Counted from the stretch's first letter, positions 33,573-45,474 are shown. The stretch is DNA of 64,000 nucleotides from Poecilobothrus nobilitatus (GCA_947095535.1 OX352772.1:259590793-259654792), one strand, 5' to 3'. Notes: generated by a model from the letters alone, not told the origin. Made by a program: numbers and translations.

Positions 33573-34574
33573 CATATGTAGGTAAAAGAATATATAAAAG
33601 AAACAAAGAAGAAAAACATTCATTGATAGGTTCTTCAAGATATAAAATAATAAAAATAAAAAGAAATCTTAAACAAGTAGGTATGTAATCCATATTTAGT
33701 TCTTATTGTTTTTATTTACATAACAAAAATCCATATTTAGTTCTTATTGTTTTTATTTACTTTAGTTGTTATTATTTACATAAATAGTAAAAGAATTTTT
33801 TCAAATCAAATCAAGTTTATTTTTTATTGCCCAAATTCCGTGGATTTTGTTTTTATTTATTTTATTTTTCAACAGAGATAGGCAGTAAAAAAACTGGTAT
33901 AAAAAAAACTAACTTACTTCTAATATAATATAATACAACATTGCTTAATATTACATTAATATATTTTTATAATTAACTATACATTTAGTTTTTGAATTAT
34001 ATCATTTTTAATTATTTTTATTTTTTGTTTTCTATTTTTTTTTTTTAACTAATCAATTTTATTGGGGCAATGCTTTAAATTTTTTTTTAATTATTCTTAT
34101 GTTTGGGGCATATCTTATATTGTTGGGAAGACTATTGAACAATTTTAGACAGTTGAACAAATTAAAAGATTACAAGAAATATAGTCGCAAATTAAAAGAT
34201 TACAAGAAATATATATATAAATATATAAATAAATGAAATATATATATAAATTAAAAGAATACAAAAAATGTAAAAGAAAAATAAATCTAAAAATAAAAAA
34301 CCTAAAAATTATATAATGAATCAACAAAATTAGGTTAAATTTTTTATTTAAAATTTTACGATTATAACAATATAAACATTTTTTTTTTTTTTTAAATAAA
34401 AAGAAAAATCTGAAATATGAAAGTAAAAATAAAAAAAAATTTGAAAATTATTTAATAAAATAAACAACATGAATAAATATAAATAAATAACTTTTACCTT
34501 TGTCCTATATTCTTATAAACCTACTTACCAGGACTTCCTAAATGAAACACCTAAATTAATGTAAAACGAGGAAG
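33573..34574. other. No gene; low-complexity AT sequence
   Basis: A phrase of about 35 bases, CATATTTAGTTCTTATTGTTTTTATTTAC, occurs twice in tandem (33,691 and 33,731). CAGAGATAGGCAGTAAAAAAAC (33,875) recurs in direct orientation at 60,113, just before the LINE remnant there. The rest is AT-rich. Confidence 0.4.
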
Positions 34575-36185
34575 AATACAGTTGCCTTTGTCAACTCTTA
34601 GATACCCGTACGACCCGTTAGTATGTGCATAGCCTGTCACTCTGCTTTTATTTTTCTAATATTTTAGTATTTTAAAATAATTTGGGTGAATTTTATAATT
34701 TCTAGAACTATGGGTTGTACATATATTCAAACTATATGTTTATACATTCTTCAAAAGCAGATTCTAACCTTCCACATAACGATTATCAATCCAAAACTTT
34801 TTCAAATTTTCTATAGTACCATTTAATACTAAGCGATAAATGTATATTAAATTACAAAATAGTAAATATAATTTTAAATATTATATTATATTAATGCGCA
34901 CATAGCATATTTATATTGTTATAAGTATATCGCCATACATTGCAATATTTCTTTAAAAATATTTCCATTCATAGAATAATTTCTTATAAGTACAATAAAA
35001 TACATATATGTATGTATGTAAATACGGCGCTATATAATATACATCTATACTCTTATGATTTATTCATCAGTGACATATACGATATGTAAATAAACATGGT
35101 ATTATATAAGTATGTATGTATATCAATATCATATAAATAAAAATTTTTTAAGCAACCGTTATGTTGTTTATTATTTACATTTTTTTGTACTACGCATTAT
35201 ATCTTCAACAATTTCAAATTATCGAGTAAAACAAAATGCAAAAAATTCGTTAAAGAAATTTGTTAGAAAATTTGAAAAAATCAAGTAACACTTTCGTCAA
35301 TTATAAAGTAACCCTATATTATTAAAAAAAGTTGTTAACAGAAATAAGAGTATAATGTTGAAGCTTTCATTTTTATGTATTACTTCAAAAAAATGTTAAC
35401 AGGTGTTGAAGTTTACAGGTGTTTGAAATTTTTAGTTTTTGACCCCTTACAGTTCCTAAACGGGGGGTGATACCAAAAATATTTCAGAAATGATTCATAC
35501 TTATTTTCAAAGATCTAACTTCTGTCAAAAGTTCAAGTTTCCAACTTAAACCGTTTTGAAGATAGAAGGGTTAAAGGATTTTGCAATAATTCAGTTTCGC
35601 ATAACGGTAAATTAAGACACCGTATGGCGTATAGCACAAGTATATATTTATTATGTACATGTTTGTAAAGCTCATAATAGCACCTATCGTTTGGAATTTT
35701 CAGATTGAGGACCTTATAGAGCTTGTGTTATAACAATTTAAATATAGAGATTTTTCAAACTTTGTGGGGCTGTAGCTCCTTAACGGGTGGGGCTACAGAA
35801 AAATTTTTATATTCATAAAATTAATATTTTTATGATATCTATCAGCAGTTAAAATTGCATGGCTCTATTTCAAAAAAATTGTGAAGATCTAAAAGTTAGT
35901 TGTTCGGGAGCTACCCGAAGTTTTAGTCGGAACTCAACCAAAGAAAATAGGGAACCTACAAATTGCTCCCAAAATATTTGTGTAAATTTCAAGATTCTAG
36001 CTTTCTTAGTTTCTGAGTTAGTGTGCTGACGGACGGACGGACGAACATGGCTTAATCGACTCAGAATTTGATTCTGATCCGATCCATACCTTTGAAGGTA
36101 CATCTAGCTCACTTATTTCGAGGTGTTACAAACGGACGAGTAATTTTATTATACCCGATACTTATCGTACTGGTATAATAAGTTC
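34575..36185 (-). repeat. INE-1/Helentron-like repeat, right arm
   Basis: Inverted copy of 24,535-26,060, ending with CGGACGGACGGACGAACATGG (36,027) and the hairpin TTATACCCGATAC...GTACTGGTATAA. The two arms differ by scattered substitutions and small indels, so they are old or independent copies. Confidence 0.65.
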
Positions 36186-36659
36186 CTATAATATAAATAA
36201 CAAATAACATTTAAAGTTTTAAAAATTGTTTACTTCTATTTTATATTTATTTAGTATTACAATTATTTGGATTTCAGCAAGTGCAAACATTTTTGAATCA
36301 GCTAGCAGCGAACCTACTTCTTCATCTCTAACGAATACTGTTTTTGGTTTTATTTAATTTTTAATTAATTAATTATCATTTTTTTCTTATATTTTTGAGG
36401 AATAAAATTAATAAAATTTTTGGTCTCAAAACCCATTTTACATCATAACAGGTGTTAATTTTTTTTATGTTATTTATTTAAAATATAGAGTCTGTTAGAC
36501 ACCATAGCTTTTATTTTTAAGAATTTTTCTAGCTAATATATTATCAGGCTCGTTGAAGAACATATTTAAATATTCTTGAGACATTATTTTGTAAATTGTT
36601 AAATGAGACTGAACTTATTCTACAAATTTCACTAATTTAAAAAGTATGAAAGATAAGTT

Positions 36660-37810
36660 TTATTTTTTTTTTACTTCTTTTAATTCTTTTTTTATTTAGA
36701 TTGGATGTACCTAAACTCAATATTTTTATTTTTGGTTTTTATTAAACTGTAATTTATTAGAATGTCTTTTGGCTGCAATGTTGGAAAATATAGTTTTAAT
36801 TCTTTTTTATTTTAAGACTGGATTAAGTTTGCATTTTTGCGATTCTTTATACTCAATTATATTTTTAATTCTTTTTTATACCCTACACTTAAAGTATAGG
36901 GTATGTTCACTTGGTATGGTGTTTGTAACCACAAAAAGGAAGTCCTTCCGTTCGCACAATAACTCAAAAATTAGCGAAGCTTAAGTGAATGAAATTTACA
37001 TAGTAGGTTACTAATTACGAAAGGAAGGCTAAGTTCGAATCTGGATAAAATCGGTCCATGGTTTCGGGCACCTCCCATACAACTCCCAAAACCGAACAAG
37101 CATATCTTCGAAATTAATAAAGATAGAAACTAAAAATTTGATATGAGGGTGTTGTTTCCTGAATCTCTGATTTGCCTAAAATTTCATATGAATTGGAATG
37201 GTTGTTCGGGTATCTCCCACACAGCTCCCAAGACCGAACAAACATATCTTCGAAATTAATATAAAAACTTGAAATTTGTTATAAGAGTGTTCTGATGATG
37301 ACTCTAAAATTTGAGATGAATTGGGGTGGTGGTCCGCGTACCTCCACACACTTCCCAAGAAACCTGAAATTTTGTACAAAGTTTGTAAAAGCATTTATTT
37401 TTTAGCTTATATTAAATACCTAACTAAAATTACTTATGAATTTTTATTTTTATTTTAATTATTTAAATTACAATGTTGCAAATTCTTTCAATTCTTTTTT
37501 TTTTTTAAATTGGACGTGGTTAAACTTAATAGTTTTTGTTTTGGTTTTTATTAAACTATAATGTATTGGAATGACCTTTAACTACAATATTGGGAAATAT
37601 ATTTTTAATTCTTTTCTATTTTAAGGTTGGTTTAAATTTGAATTTTTATGTTTGTTTTTACTAAACTATAATTTATTTGAATGCCTTTTGACTACAATGT
37701 TGCGAATTCTTTAATTTTTTTTTTATTTTAAGTTAGACTTAATATTTTTTGTTTTCGTTTTTATTGAACTATAATTTATCAAAATATTTTTTATCTACAA
37801 TGTTGCAAAT
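36660..37810. repeat. Tandem repeat of about 105 bases, split by an insertion
   Basis: A unit with TTTTTATTAAACTATAATTTATT, GAATG.CTTTTGACTACAATGTTG and TTTTATTTTAAG is seen at about 36,735, 37,545, 37,655 and 37,755. The first copy is separated from the others by the Helentron-like piece at 36,888-37,394. The repeat lies between the P2 left end and PolB, so it may be subterminal P2 sequence. Confidence 0.6.
36888..37394 (+). repeat. INE-1/Helentron-like solo fragment
   Basis: Starts with the hairpin ATACCCTACACTTAAAGTATAGGGTAT and continues GTGTTTGTAACCAC and TTCCGTTCGCACAATAACTC, as in the 51.9-kb repeat. It then has two units with CATATCTTCGAAATTAATA (37,102 and 37,242). It breaks off near 37,394. 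Confidence 0.65.
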
Positions 37811-38259
37811 TAGAACCTTTTAAAAGGAAAAAATCGATTTTATTCGTTAAGTCGTGTTTAGTTTATTTACATGAAAAGATTGTCCAAAAAAATTATTTTA
37901 CAAAAATTTATGAATGTGCATTTGGTAAATTCAGAAATAATACGGTATTCTATTGAAAATGTCAGTTTGACTTTAGTAAAACGGTATAAAGTACGTTGTT
38001 GTAAGATATAAATTTTACATTAAAGCAGTACCGATTAACGCAGATGCAATCAATTGGATTAAAGGTGCTATACATGATATAGTAAAAGATGGTACAAAAA
38101 CTGTGTATCCAGGGGATATGACAGGAATAACGTTTTGCGAGGAAAACTTCGAACATTCCTAAATTTTAAATTGGCTAGTGATTTAAAATTTTCAGATATT
38201 TCTTCTATGATAATTCGTTTTGAATTTTTTTATTTCAGGTGTGGGATGATCGGATCGTA

Positions 38260-38455
38260 AATCCAATTCTAAAATCCTTTATAATTCAGAATCTGGCACA
38301 TACTTATATATATATATGTGTATATATATTCTAGAAAAAGCGGCAATTCTGATTTTGAATCCAACTCTAAAATACCTCCTGATTCAGAATCTGGCATGTA
38401 TATATATATAGATATTTTGAAAAAAGAGGCAATCCTGGGTTTGAATCCAACTATA
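38260..38455. repeat. Minisatellite of about 100 bases inside the PolB remnant
   Basis: ATCCAA.TCTAAAAT.CCT...ATTCAGAATCTGGCA.(TA)n...AAA.GCAAT is present twice, with a third partial start at 38,440. Each copy includes a TATATA tract. Confidence 0.6.
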
Positions 38456-38494
38456 AATTCAAAACGAACTATAATATCAAAACTACTTTGTGAT

Positions 38495-38645
38495 ATTGGT
38501 ATTTTGGTATTTTGTGATTTTGGAATTTGGCATTTTGGTATTTTGGGATTTTGGTATTTGAGATTTTGGAATTTTCGGATTTTGATTTTGGGATTTTATA
38601 TTTTGGATTTTGTATTTGGGGTTTTGTATTTGGGATTTATTATAT
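38495..38645. repeat. (TTTTGG)-type simple repeat
   Basis: Variants of ATTTTGG, TATTTTG and GGATTTTGG are repeated for about 150 bases with strong strand asymmetry (the plus strand lacks C). Confidence 0.75.
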
Positions 38646-39109
38646 TATGATACATTTATATATCGCCAAAAGACGAATTTTATTCCCTAACAGGGGAATT
38701 TGTAGGAGAAATGACAGATGAATAAAGTGTTATGGAGCTGGGAGTTACATCACAGAATTTGTCTGTGGAGGTCCTAAAAATTATGCATACGAAGTGTACA
38801 AAAGATAACAGCAGAAAACTTGTATGTAAAGTAAAAGAATTTCGTTTAAGTTATCAGGCCTCGCAAAAAATTATTTGTGATACAATTAAAGAAGCAATTT
38901 TAAATCATACGCAGAAAACGAAAATATATATGTAATTTTAGACAATATTCGTAGAAATTAAGTACATGAAGTACTTACAGTATGCGAAATAAAAACATAT
39001 TATCTTAAATCAGAAAAACGCAAATTTAATGAAGCTCTTTTACATATAGATATAAAAGACTGCAAAAAATATTAAAAAATAAAACGAAAAAATCTAACTT
39101 TACAATTAT

Positions 39110-39853
39110 TTAAATAATGTCTTTTTTATTTATCCAAGTATTATGTGTATCATCAAAGCCTAGCCATTTAACGAAAACTCGATTACCTTTTTTTTTCAGA
39201 ATTTTTTCTATAAGATAAGTATCTGGACATTTTACAGGTGTAAGCTCAGCTTGATAAAAACCTCCGAAACCTGATAATTGATATGTAACAGGATAAGTAT
39301 TATTGATTTTTTCAATTTTAAATATTTCAGATGAGCAATTTGGTTGATAACCGTTTTCGAAATGATCTTTGTATTTACTTATTCTTGCAAAATTTCCAAC
39401 TTTATACTTATTTTTTGAAAAATTCTAGGTTCCATATATATTTTTTTCGTTGTTCTTTGTAATATTTTCAGGAGGAAGTTTTGTTGTACTGTTTTGTTGA
39501 ATTATATTCTTTTATTAATGATTATATAATAGGTAACCATTTATAGTTTCCATTTAAACTAAATTTTTCCCACATGGACTTTTTCAATGTACGGTTAAAT
39601 CGTTCAACAATTCGTGCTTTTAATTCGCTAAATGTATGATAATGATTCATTAATTTTTCTTTTATATAATTTTGAAACCGTGAATTAAAAAATTCTTTAC
39701 CTTGACCAGAGTGAATGTTTTTTGGTATGAATTTAGCTCTACTAATAAATGATTTTAAGACAATTAAGACATCCTTAGCGTTTTTTGTTTTCACAGATTC
39801 AGCATAAGCATATTTAGAAAAAGTGTCAATGACAATCAGCAATCTTGTCCACA
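39110..39853 (-). pseudogene. P2 integrase, N-terminally deleted
   Basis: Closely related to the P1 integrase. The minus strand reads VIDTFSKYAYAESVKTKNA, IHSGQGKEFF (the second catalytic Asp is Gly), ARIVERFNRTLKKSMW, and C-terminal FVKWLGFDDTHNTWIN with the chromodomain Trp kept, stop at 39,110-39,112. The first about 50 residues are absent because a deletion joins the protease to codon 54 or so. Several frameshifts lie between 39,430 and 39,525. Confidence 0.8.
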
Positions 39854-40154
39854 TACATCTGACTAGTTACTTTGTAACTGTTTCTCATTAAAAAGTACAC
39901 ATTGTTTTTTTAAGTAACTCAAAATTTCTAATATAGCTGGTTTTTTACCAAACGAATCAAATGATTCAATACAACGATGTTTTGGATTATAAATAGCTAC
40001 CCAATGTGTCCCTGGATCTCTTGCTTTGTCGGGGTTTACAATTAAAAATGTTTGTTTTTTAATTGAGGAGTTGATCTAAAGCAAAAACACCTTTAAAAAA
40101 TTTGTTTGTTTATTTGTTACATTTTAATACGTTGCTTATTTCTAGAGTGTTCAT
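39845..40154 (-). pseudogene. P2 protease, C-terminally truncated and fused to integrase
   Basis: From ATG 40,154 (MNTLEIS) the minus strand follows the P1 protease through KGVFALDQL and the His block to DVCGQ near 39,855, in shifting frames. It then passes directly into integrase code (LLIVIDTFSKY). The catalytic Cys codon is the last part kept. Everything between protease residue about 105 and integrase residue about 53 in P1, including two further genes, is missing. Confidence 0.75.
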
Positions 40155-40159
40155 TATTC

Positions 40160-40485
40160 AAATTGACTCAAATGATATACTTTTGTTGTTTTTTTAATGT
40201 AGTTCGTTAAAAACTCTGTTTTGATTTTTTTATTTATTATAATAGCATCAAATTTCTCCAGTATTTGACAGAGCTCTTTTTTATTTTATCTTTGTACACA
40301 GTTCCGAAAAAATAATTTTCAAAATTATAATTTGCCAAATCGCTAGTTGGAAATTTATACTTGACCTCTTTTACAATCTTTTAACAAGGTACTTTAATAC
40401 CAACTATATAAATATCTGTCGCAAGCAAGTTATTATTATAATTACAACAAAATGTTACATCCAGAAGTGTACAAGACGGAAACAT
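40160..40485 (-). pseudogene. P2 homologue of the unknown protein upstream of the protease
   Basis: Nucleotide similarity to 10,372-10,704 is clear (AACTACATTAAAAAAACAACAAAAGT, CTGTGTACAAAG, ACATTTTGTTGTAA), with stops and indels. Its presence in both elements supports a real gene family. Confidence 0.6.
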
Positions 40486-40522
40486 TTTGTGAAATATTCA
40501 TATTTACTTTTATGTATGCTAT

Positions 40523-41330
40523 TTATAGGTTTGTGAATATATTTCAATTTTTATCAATTTGAAAGCTCATCAAATTCTCCATAAACAATAGCAGTTAGTG
40601 TTAATGCAAAGGACTTTGGTAGCCTTGCCTCTATTCTAATTGTACCTTAGTTTAGTAAACCTTTACACACTTCATTTCCAGATGCATATGAAGTTAAATC
40701 AAAAGCTACTATAAAGAATCCATAGCTAAATCCATAGATTTTGTTATCTGATGGCCTTTATCACTATGGGAAATTCCAGTACTTGAAAAAAGTGTACTAT
40801 ACGCTCTAGTGTGGTAATTATTTTCTTCGGAAAACCTAGTTTCAATTGCTGAATTGGGTACGTGAACTTCATTTACATTTAATATAAATTGTGAAATATC
40901 AAAGTGTTTAAAATAGTATGGGTTTTTGATCTTTTTCCAGAGAAACTTGCGTTTTATGTCATACAAAATATTATTGTGTTTGGTAACTGTCCAATGAAAA
41001 CATTATCAAGTGATATTGATGAACTATTCTGGGGAATTGTAAAACTTTTTACCTCTACGCGTTTGTAATTGTACTTGGCGTTAGTTTTTTCCAATACAGC
41101 ATTATGTACCAATAGCCACACTAGGATTAATAGTTACATGTCTCATAAATAAAGTAGCTTTTAAAATTTTCAGTTGAGATTCGTCAGAATCATCTGCAAA
41201 GAGGTAAAATTCTGTAGTTATAAGGATTTTCTAGTGTTATAAGGATTCGAACATCAATATTGTTTATGAGAAGTGTAATCGTAGGTTGGTTAAACATATC
41301 TAGATGTAGTTTATCTATATGGGATGTATA
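40523..41330 (-). pseudogene. P2 major capsid protein, N-terminal part deleted
   Basis: The minus strand begins KLHLDMFNQPT at the fusion point and follows the P1 capsid protein: VLEKTNAKYNYKRVEVK, FTIPQNSSSISLDNVFIGQLPN, YFKHFDISQFILNVNEVHVP, SAIETRFSEENN. Several frameshifts are present, and the stop is at 40,523-40,525. The first about 145 residues of the capsid protein are missing. Confidence 0.8.
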
Positions 41331-41589
41331 TTGTACCAATACTATTATATTTAACTTCCGTACCTCTGATATGAATTGTAATTCTTTTTTCCGGGTTTTC
41401 TCCATATGCATTTGGAATAAAATCATTTATATATATTTGAGAAGTACCAACTTTTTATTTTGAATCCAAAATGACTTGCATATTTAAGTTGTTTGCAAAA
41501 TCTGATAATGTATATTCTGGATAATAATTCAAAGACGAATCGGTAAGTAAAGTAATGTAAAATTCATCGTTTATTTGTATGCTGTTCAT
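41331..41589 (-). pseudogene. P2 penton-like protein, N-terminal fragment fused to capsid
   Basis: From ATG 41,589: NDEFYITLLTDSSLNYYPEY, where P1 has its nonsense codon and this copy has Tyr. KVGTSQIYINDFIPNAYGE and IGTIYIPYR follow, then the reading runs into capsid sequence (TTSRYV / DKLHLDMFN). A Trp-to-stop change and a frame change are present. The pVI-like gene and most of the penton gene are lost in this junction. Confidence 0.75.
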
Positions 41590-42228
41590 GAGCTGGTTGA
41601 TTTATTCTTACTAATGCGAAAATTAAGTTCAGTTTGAGTATTACATACAATAGCTGATCGTAAAACTCGTCTTGATGTATTGCTTAACTCTTTGCTATTT
41701 ATAATTTTTTCTTTCTTAGTTGGTGGGCTGGGGCTGTCTAAAGGAACTCTTATTATATATCCTGCATTAGTGTGTATGTACAAATTTGTACATTTTTAGT
41801 TCTAATAGATTTTCTTTTTCTGAGACGTTCTCCAGCTGAAGCAGATGACAATACTTTTGTAAAAATTTCTTCTTTGATTTCATCATCTAATACTTCTGCT
41901 GGTTCTTTTTCGTGTACTTCTTCTTCCGGAACAAATTGCATTGCAGTATCTTTATATTCAAGTATGTTTGTTTGAGCTTCTGCCTCAACATACAGAGGTT
42001 TTGCACGAGTGTGAATATCTTTTGTTTCTGTAATTTTCAATGCTCGTTTTTATTACGAGGAAGAACTTTAGTTTTATTTCTTATTTTAAATAGATTTTGA
42101 GGATATAAATACCATTTTCGGGTGTCTGTCAGTTGTTTATTTAACAGTAATAATATAATCATACAATACCCGATTTTAATAAATATAATCATCAATATAA
42201 TCATTTTGTTAAATGTTGTATTATTCAT
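41586..42228 (-). pseudogene. P2 homologue of the conserved core-like protein
   Basis: ATG at 42,228 (MNNTTFNKMIIL). Blocks LTDTRKWYLYPQNLFKIRN, acidic EEEVHEKEPAEVLDDE, GERLRKRKSIR and PLDSPSPPTKKEK, then SSRRVLRS in the same frame, which shows where P1 has an extra base. The stop overlaps the next gene's ATG. It is broken by one indel near 42,040 and another near 41,770. Confidence 0.75.
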
Positions 42229-42485
42229 TTTACCAAGCACCAAGAAGTGTAGGTAAAAATCCACCACGTTGAAAAATGATTTTTCTTTTGCTATTTACAG
42301 ATTTTTGACGACAAATGAGAGATCTTAATTCCTTTTTATACTTTGGTAATCGGATTGTTGATTTTTTACTTAGATTACAATACCTTTTAAAATATTTAAA
42401 GCAAATTCACAAAATGTTTTGATTACTTCAGGGTCACAGTGTTTTATAATTACTTTCTGAAATTTTGCTTTAGAGCTTTTTAATA
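42225..42485 (-). pseudogene. P2 pX-like protein remnant
   Basis: Matches 6,690-6,953 of P1 on the minus strand, including HCDPEVIKTFCE, LRSLICRQKS and FQRGGFLPTLLG. Frameshifts and the loss of the basic LSKKETTKL region show decay. Confidence 0.7.
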
Positions 42486-43037
42486 GGTGCAATATATAAC
42501 GGTTGGGCTTCAAACGTTTTATATTCTTTCCCAAATTGTTCTAATTGATTTCTTGTACAAAAGCGCAAATTCTTTTCCAAATATATCACTTCTTATTCGA
42601 AATAAATCATTAACGTCTTGAGTAAGATCGATTAATATATACCCATATGGGTCTGACTTCACTTCATTATATACTTTCTCAAACGATTTTATTTGATTTG
42701 GATAAATCTGGCGAGCTAAGGATAATATCTGTGATTTGTCACTTGGATTTTTAAAAAATACTAGATATTTACAGTTCAGCGAAATGTCTAATGAAAACTT
42801 ACCATATGAAAAAAATTTGAGTTACAAATATTACAGACAAGTTTCTATTATGTGAACTGGTAAATAAATCATACACATACTTATTATTAGAATTTAGTAT
42901 CAAATCATCGATAATAATCAACAAAGGTTTATGATTATCATTAAAATCGGGTATTGCATTATTATATTCAACATCTTTCATATAAATATTGGAACCGCAT
43001 TTTTGTCTGAATTACACCAAATAATTCTATTAATGTG
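42470..43037 (-). pseudogene. P2 packaging ATPase, cut by P3
   Basis: Follows P1 from HINRIIWCNSDKNAVP at the P3 border through Walker B (LLIIIDDLILNS), FTSSHNRNLSVIFVTQIFF (the Gln that is a stop in P1 is present here), EVKSDPYGYILIDLTQDVND and the C-terminal end. The Walker A half is missing because the gene is interrupted after codon about 40. Frameshifts are present. Confidence 0.8.
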
Positions 43038-44285
43038 AGTAGTATGTATGGCAATTGGGCCTGGGAATTCTGAGCGAGAAAGACATCGCAATTATTATGC
43101 AAATTAGCCCACAACAAAGTTGTTTGAACTTTTAAGGAATGATGTTGGCGCGTGCGCGAGCTCATGTGAATGTTACTAAATTTTATGCAAATGAGCTCAC
43201 GACAAAAGTGATTGAACTTTAAAAGAATGTCGTTGGCGCGTGTTCATATAGAAAAGTTGTTTATTGTTTATTGCTCTTTGGTTTTTTTTTATAATTAAAA
43301 TTTTAGTTTGAAAGCTTTTTTCTTGTTAGTAATTTTGATGGTCAACTGGTTAATCTAGAATAAGTAAGTGCAATGATGTTGTTGTGATAGTATAGTAACA
43401 TAGATTATTGTAAATGATAAGAATTTATTTTGTTTTTTAATAAAAATATTTCACGGCCAACCAGTTATTGTAATATAATATTAACGCAAAAATGCAGTTG
43501 TTATTTATGAGATAAATAAAATGCAAATATTGACTTTGTTATTGTATCTTAGTTTTAAAGTAATTTAAAGTAAAGGATGTATGTATAAAATCGTGAGGAA
43601 CAAAAAGTTGTATTTAGTGATTAATATTGTTATGTTTAATTGAAAAATAATTGGAAAAAATTATTTTAATATAGAACAAGGTTTATTGTGTCTAGAAATA
43701 TAAAATCGTGAGGGGGAAAAAAAAGTTGTATTTAGTGATTAATTGTTATGTTTACGAAAAAATATTTTTTATATAGAACCACATATTTTTTAAGTTCTTG
43801 CAAATTACTTTGTATTACGCAAATTAGAAGCATGTTAAAAAAAAATGTGATAAATAATTGTAAAAATAAAAAAAAAAGTGAATTAAGTTTCATATAATAT
43901 AGTTTGTAGTGTTGATGTAGTGTTCTGAAATTATCAAAAATATCCTTTAGTATATAGTGAATGTTTATGGTTTTGCGATAAAAAATAAAAAATGTTAATT
44001 AAATGCATTTTAACTTGATTATTTTAAGCTATTTTAATTATTTTTTAACATAAAACGTGAAACAGATGTATTTTGTGCGGTTGTATGTATAAAATCTTGA
44101 CTAAAATGGCTAATGAATTTAATCATGAACTCGATTTGAATACAGAATTAAATACATGCAAAATGAAAAAAACCTTTTAGAGATAAATGTATCTTATAAA
44201 AATCATATTATTAACTTTACTAAAATAAAAAAGCAAAACTAAAATGCACAAATAAAAAAAATTAAAGTATTTTAAATATGTGTAG
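43038..44285 (+). repeat. P3 left terminal arm with subterminal tandem units
   Basis: Contains two units of about 100 bases (TATGCAAAT.AGC.CAC.ACAAA...TTGGCGCGTG at 43,100 and 43,183), then GGTCAACTGGTTAATCTAGAATAAGTAAGTGCAATGATG. Long AT-rich sequence to 44,285 follows. It matches in inverse 47,795-47,850, 48,950-50,085, 51,944-52,431 and 59,484-59,668. Confidence 0.75.
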
Positions 44286-44289
44286 AATA

Positions 44290-45326
44290 TTAATTAATAT
44301 CTTCTTCGTTTATCCATGAATCATGCTTTTTATCAAAACCAAGCCATCTAACTAAAACTTGATTTCCTTTCCTTTGGTGTTAATTCAGGCTCATAAAAAA
44401 TCGGTTATTGGATTATTTTTGCAATCAAGTAAATTGTATGGTATTGGGTCATTTCTTTAATTTTGCAATTGTTAATATTTCTGTTGACCAGTTGGGTTGA
44501 TAACCTTTGCAAAAATACCTTTACATTTGTTTATACGAACATAATTTCCAACTTTATATTTTGTTTTAAAATACTTTTAATTTATTGTAGACAGTTTTTA
44601 ATAGTAATTTTTCGTTTTTCTTTGTAATTTTTTTAGGTTGAAGTTTAATTGTACGATGATGTATTGAGTTGTATTTCTCATTGAGGGTAAAACAGATATC
44701 CGTTTATAATTATCCTGAAAACTGAACTGCCTCCTCATTGAATTTTTTCAAGTACGGTTAAAATATTCTACTGTGGAAGCTTTCATTTCAGAATATGTAT
44801 GACAACGATTAATTTTTTTTACATAAGTTTTCTAAATTCTTTGTTGAAAAACTCTTTAACTTGATCAGATTGAATATTTTTTGGGAGTGTTCCAGCCCGT
44901 TTAAAAATGTTTTGCTTTTTTAGTTTTAAATGGTTCAGCATAAGCATATTTCGAAAAGATGTCTATTACAGTTCATAAATATTTATTTCCTTTGTTAAAC
45001 TTTGCATATGAAATCATTTCTACTAAATCGAATGCCATGTATCGTTTAAACCTTTTTGAATAAATTTTCTTCGACAAAAGTTTCGTCTGGCTGGTCTATG
45101 TATTTCCGATACTATTTGCGCCCTTGACATTATGCTTGTACCATTTAATTAGATTTTTCAATTCTATTTTATAATTTTCTATCGAGCAACAGTTACATGT
45201 ATCCGGTCCAGATGACGAGTTGTCGTAAACCCAAGACGACAAGGTTTCTGTTGTTGAAAATTCTTTAATGTATTTATACATGTGAAAAATACCGCATTTT
45301 ATAATTAGATTACTTGTAAATTTCAT
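44290..45326 (-). pseudogene. P3 integrase remnant (different subfamily from P1/P2)
   Basis: ATG at 45,326 (MKFTSNLIIKCGIF); an N-terminal segment with SSGPDTCNCCSIENYKIE precedes the core. AFDLVEMISYAKFNKGNKYL keeps the first catalytic Asp. SDQ-like SS (Asp lost), HTYSEMKASTVEYFNRT (Glu kept) and C-terminal FYEPELTP and LVRWLGFDKKHDSWINEEDIN follow. There are multiple frameshifts. The longer N-terminus than in P1 may include a zinc-binding part. Confidence 0.7.
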
Positions 45327-45474
45327 GTGATTAAGTATTTAATTATAAATAATATTATTCAACAAAATTTCTTTCATATATATTGGTTTCTTCGTATAAA
45401 AAATGCTAACATTTTTAACATTTTAATTATACTCTCGCAAATATCGCTATACAAAGGTTTTTAAATTAATAAAA

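Larger units (their letters stand above)
37978..39075 (+). pseudogene. Family-B DNA polymerase (PolB) remnants of P2
   Basis: The N-terminal piece at about 37,990-38,162 reads VRYKFYIKAVPIN...WIKGAIHDIV and YPGDMTGITF. I associate this with the extended N-terminus of Polinton polymerase ORFs (moderate confidence). The C-terminal piece begins GEMTDE (38,704), then ITEFVCGGPKNYAYEVYK (38,749-38,802), the hallmark 'GGPKNYAY' of protein-primed PolB. KVKEFRLSYQ and IRRNKVHEVLTVCEIKTYY follow, ending at TAA 39,073-39,075. At least two frameshifts are present. All exonuclease and catalytic motifs in between are gone, replaced by simple repeats. The stop lies 34 bases from the stop of the converging integrase. 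Confidence 0.7.

Noticed and set aside
38495..38645. Telomere repeat
   Set aside because: Irregular units, internal position, and insect telomere motifs (TTAGG) are not seen.
38318..38721. ORFs rich in Phe/Gly/Leu/Trp
   Set aside because: Derived from the minisatellite and the TTTTGG repeat.
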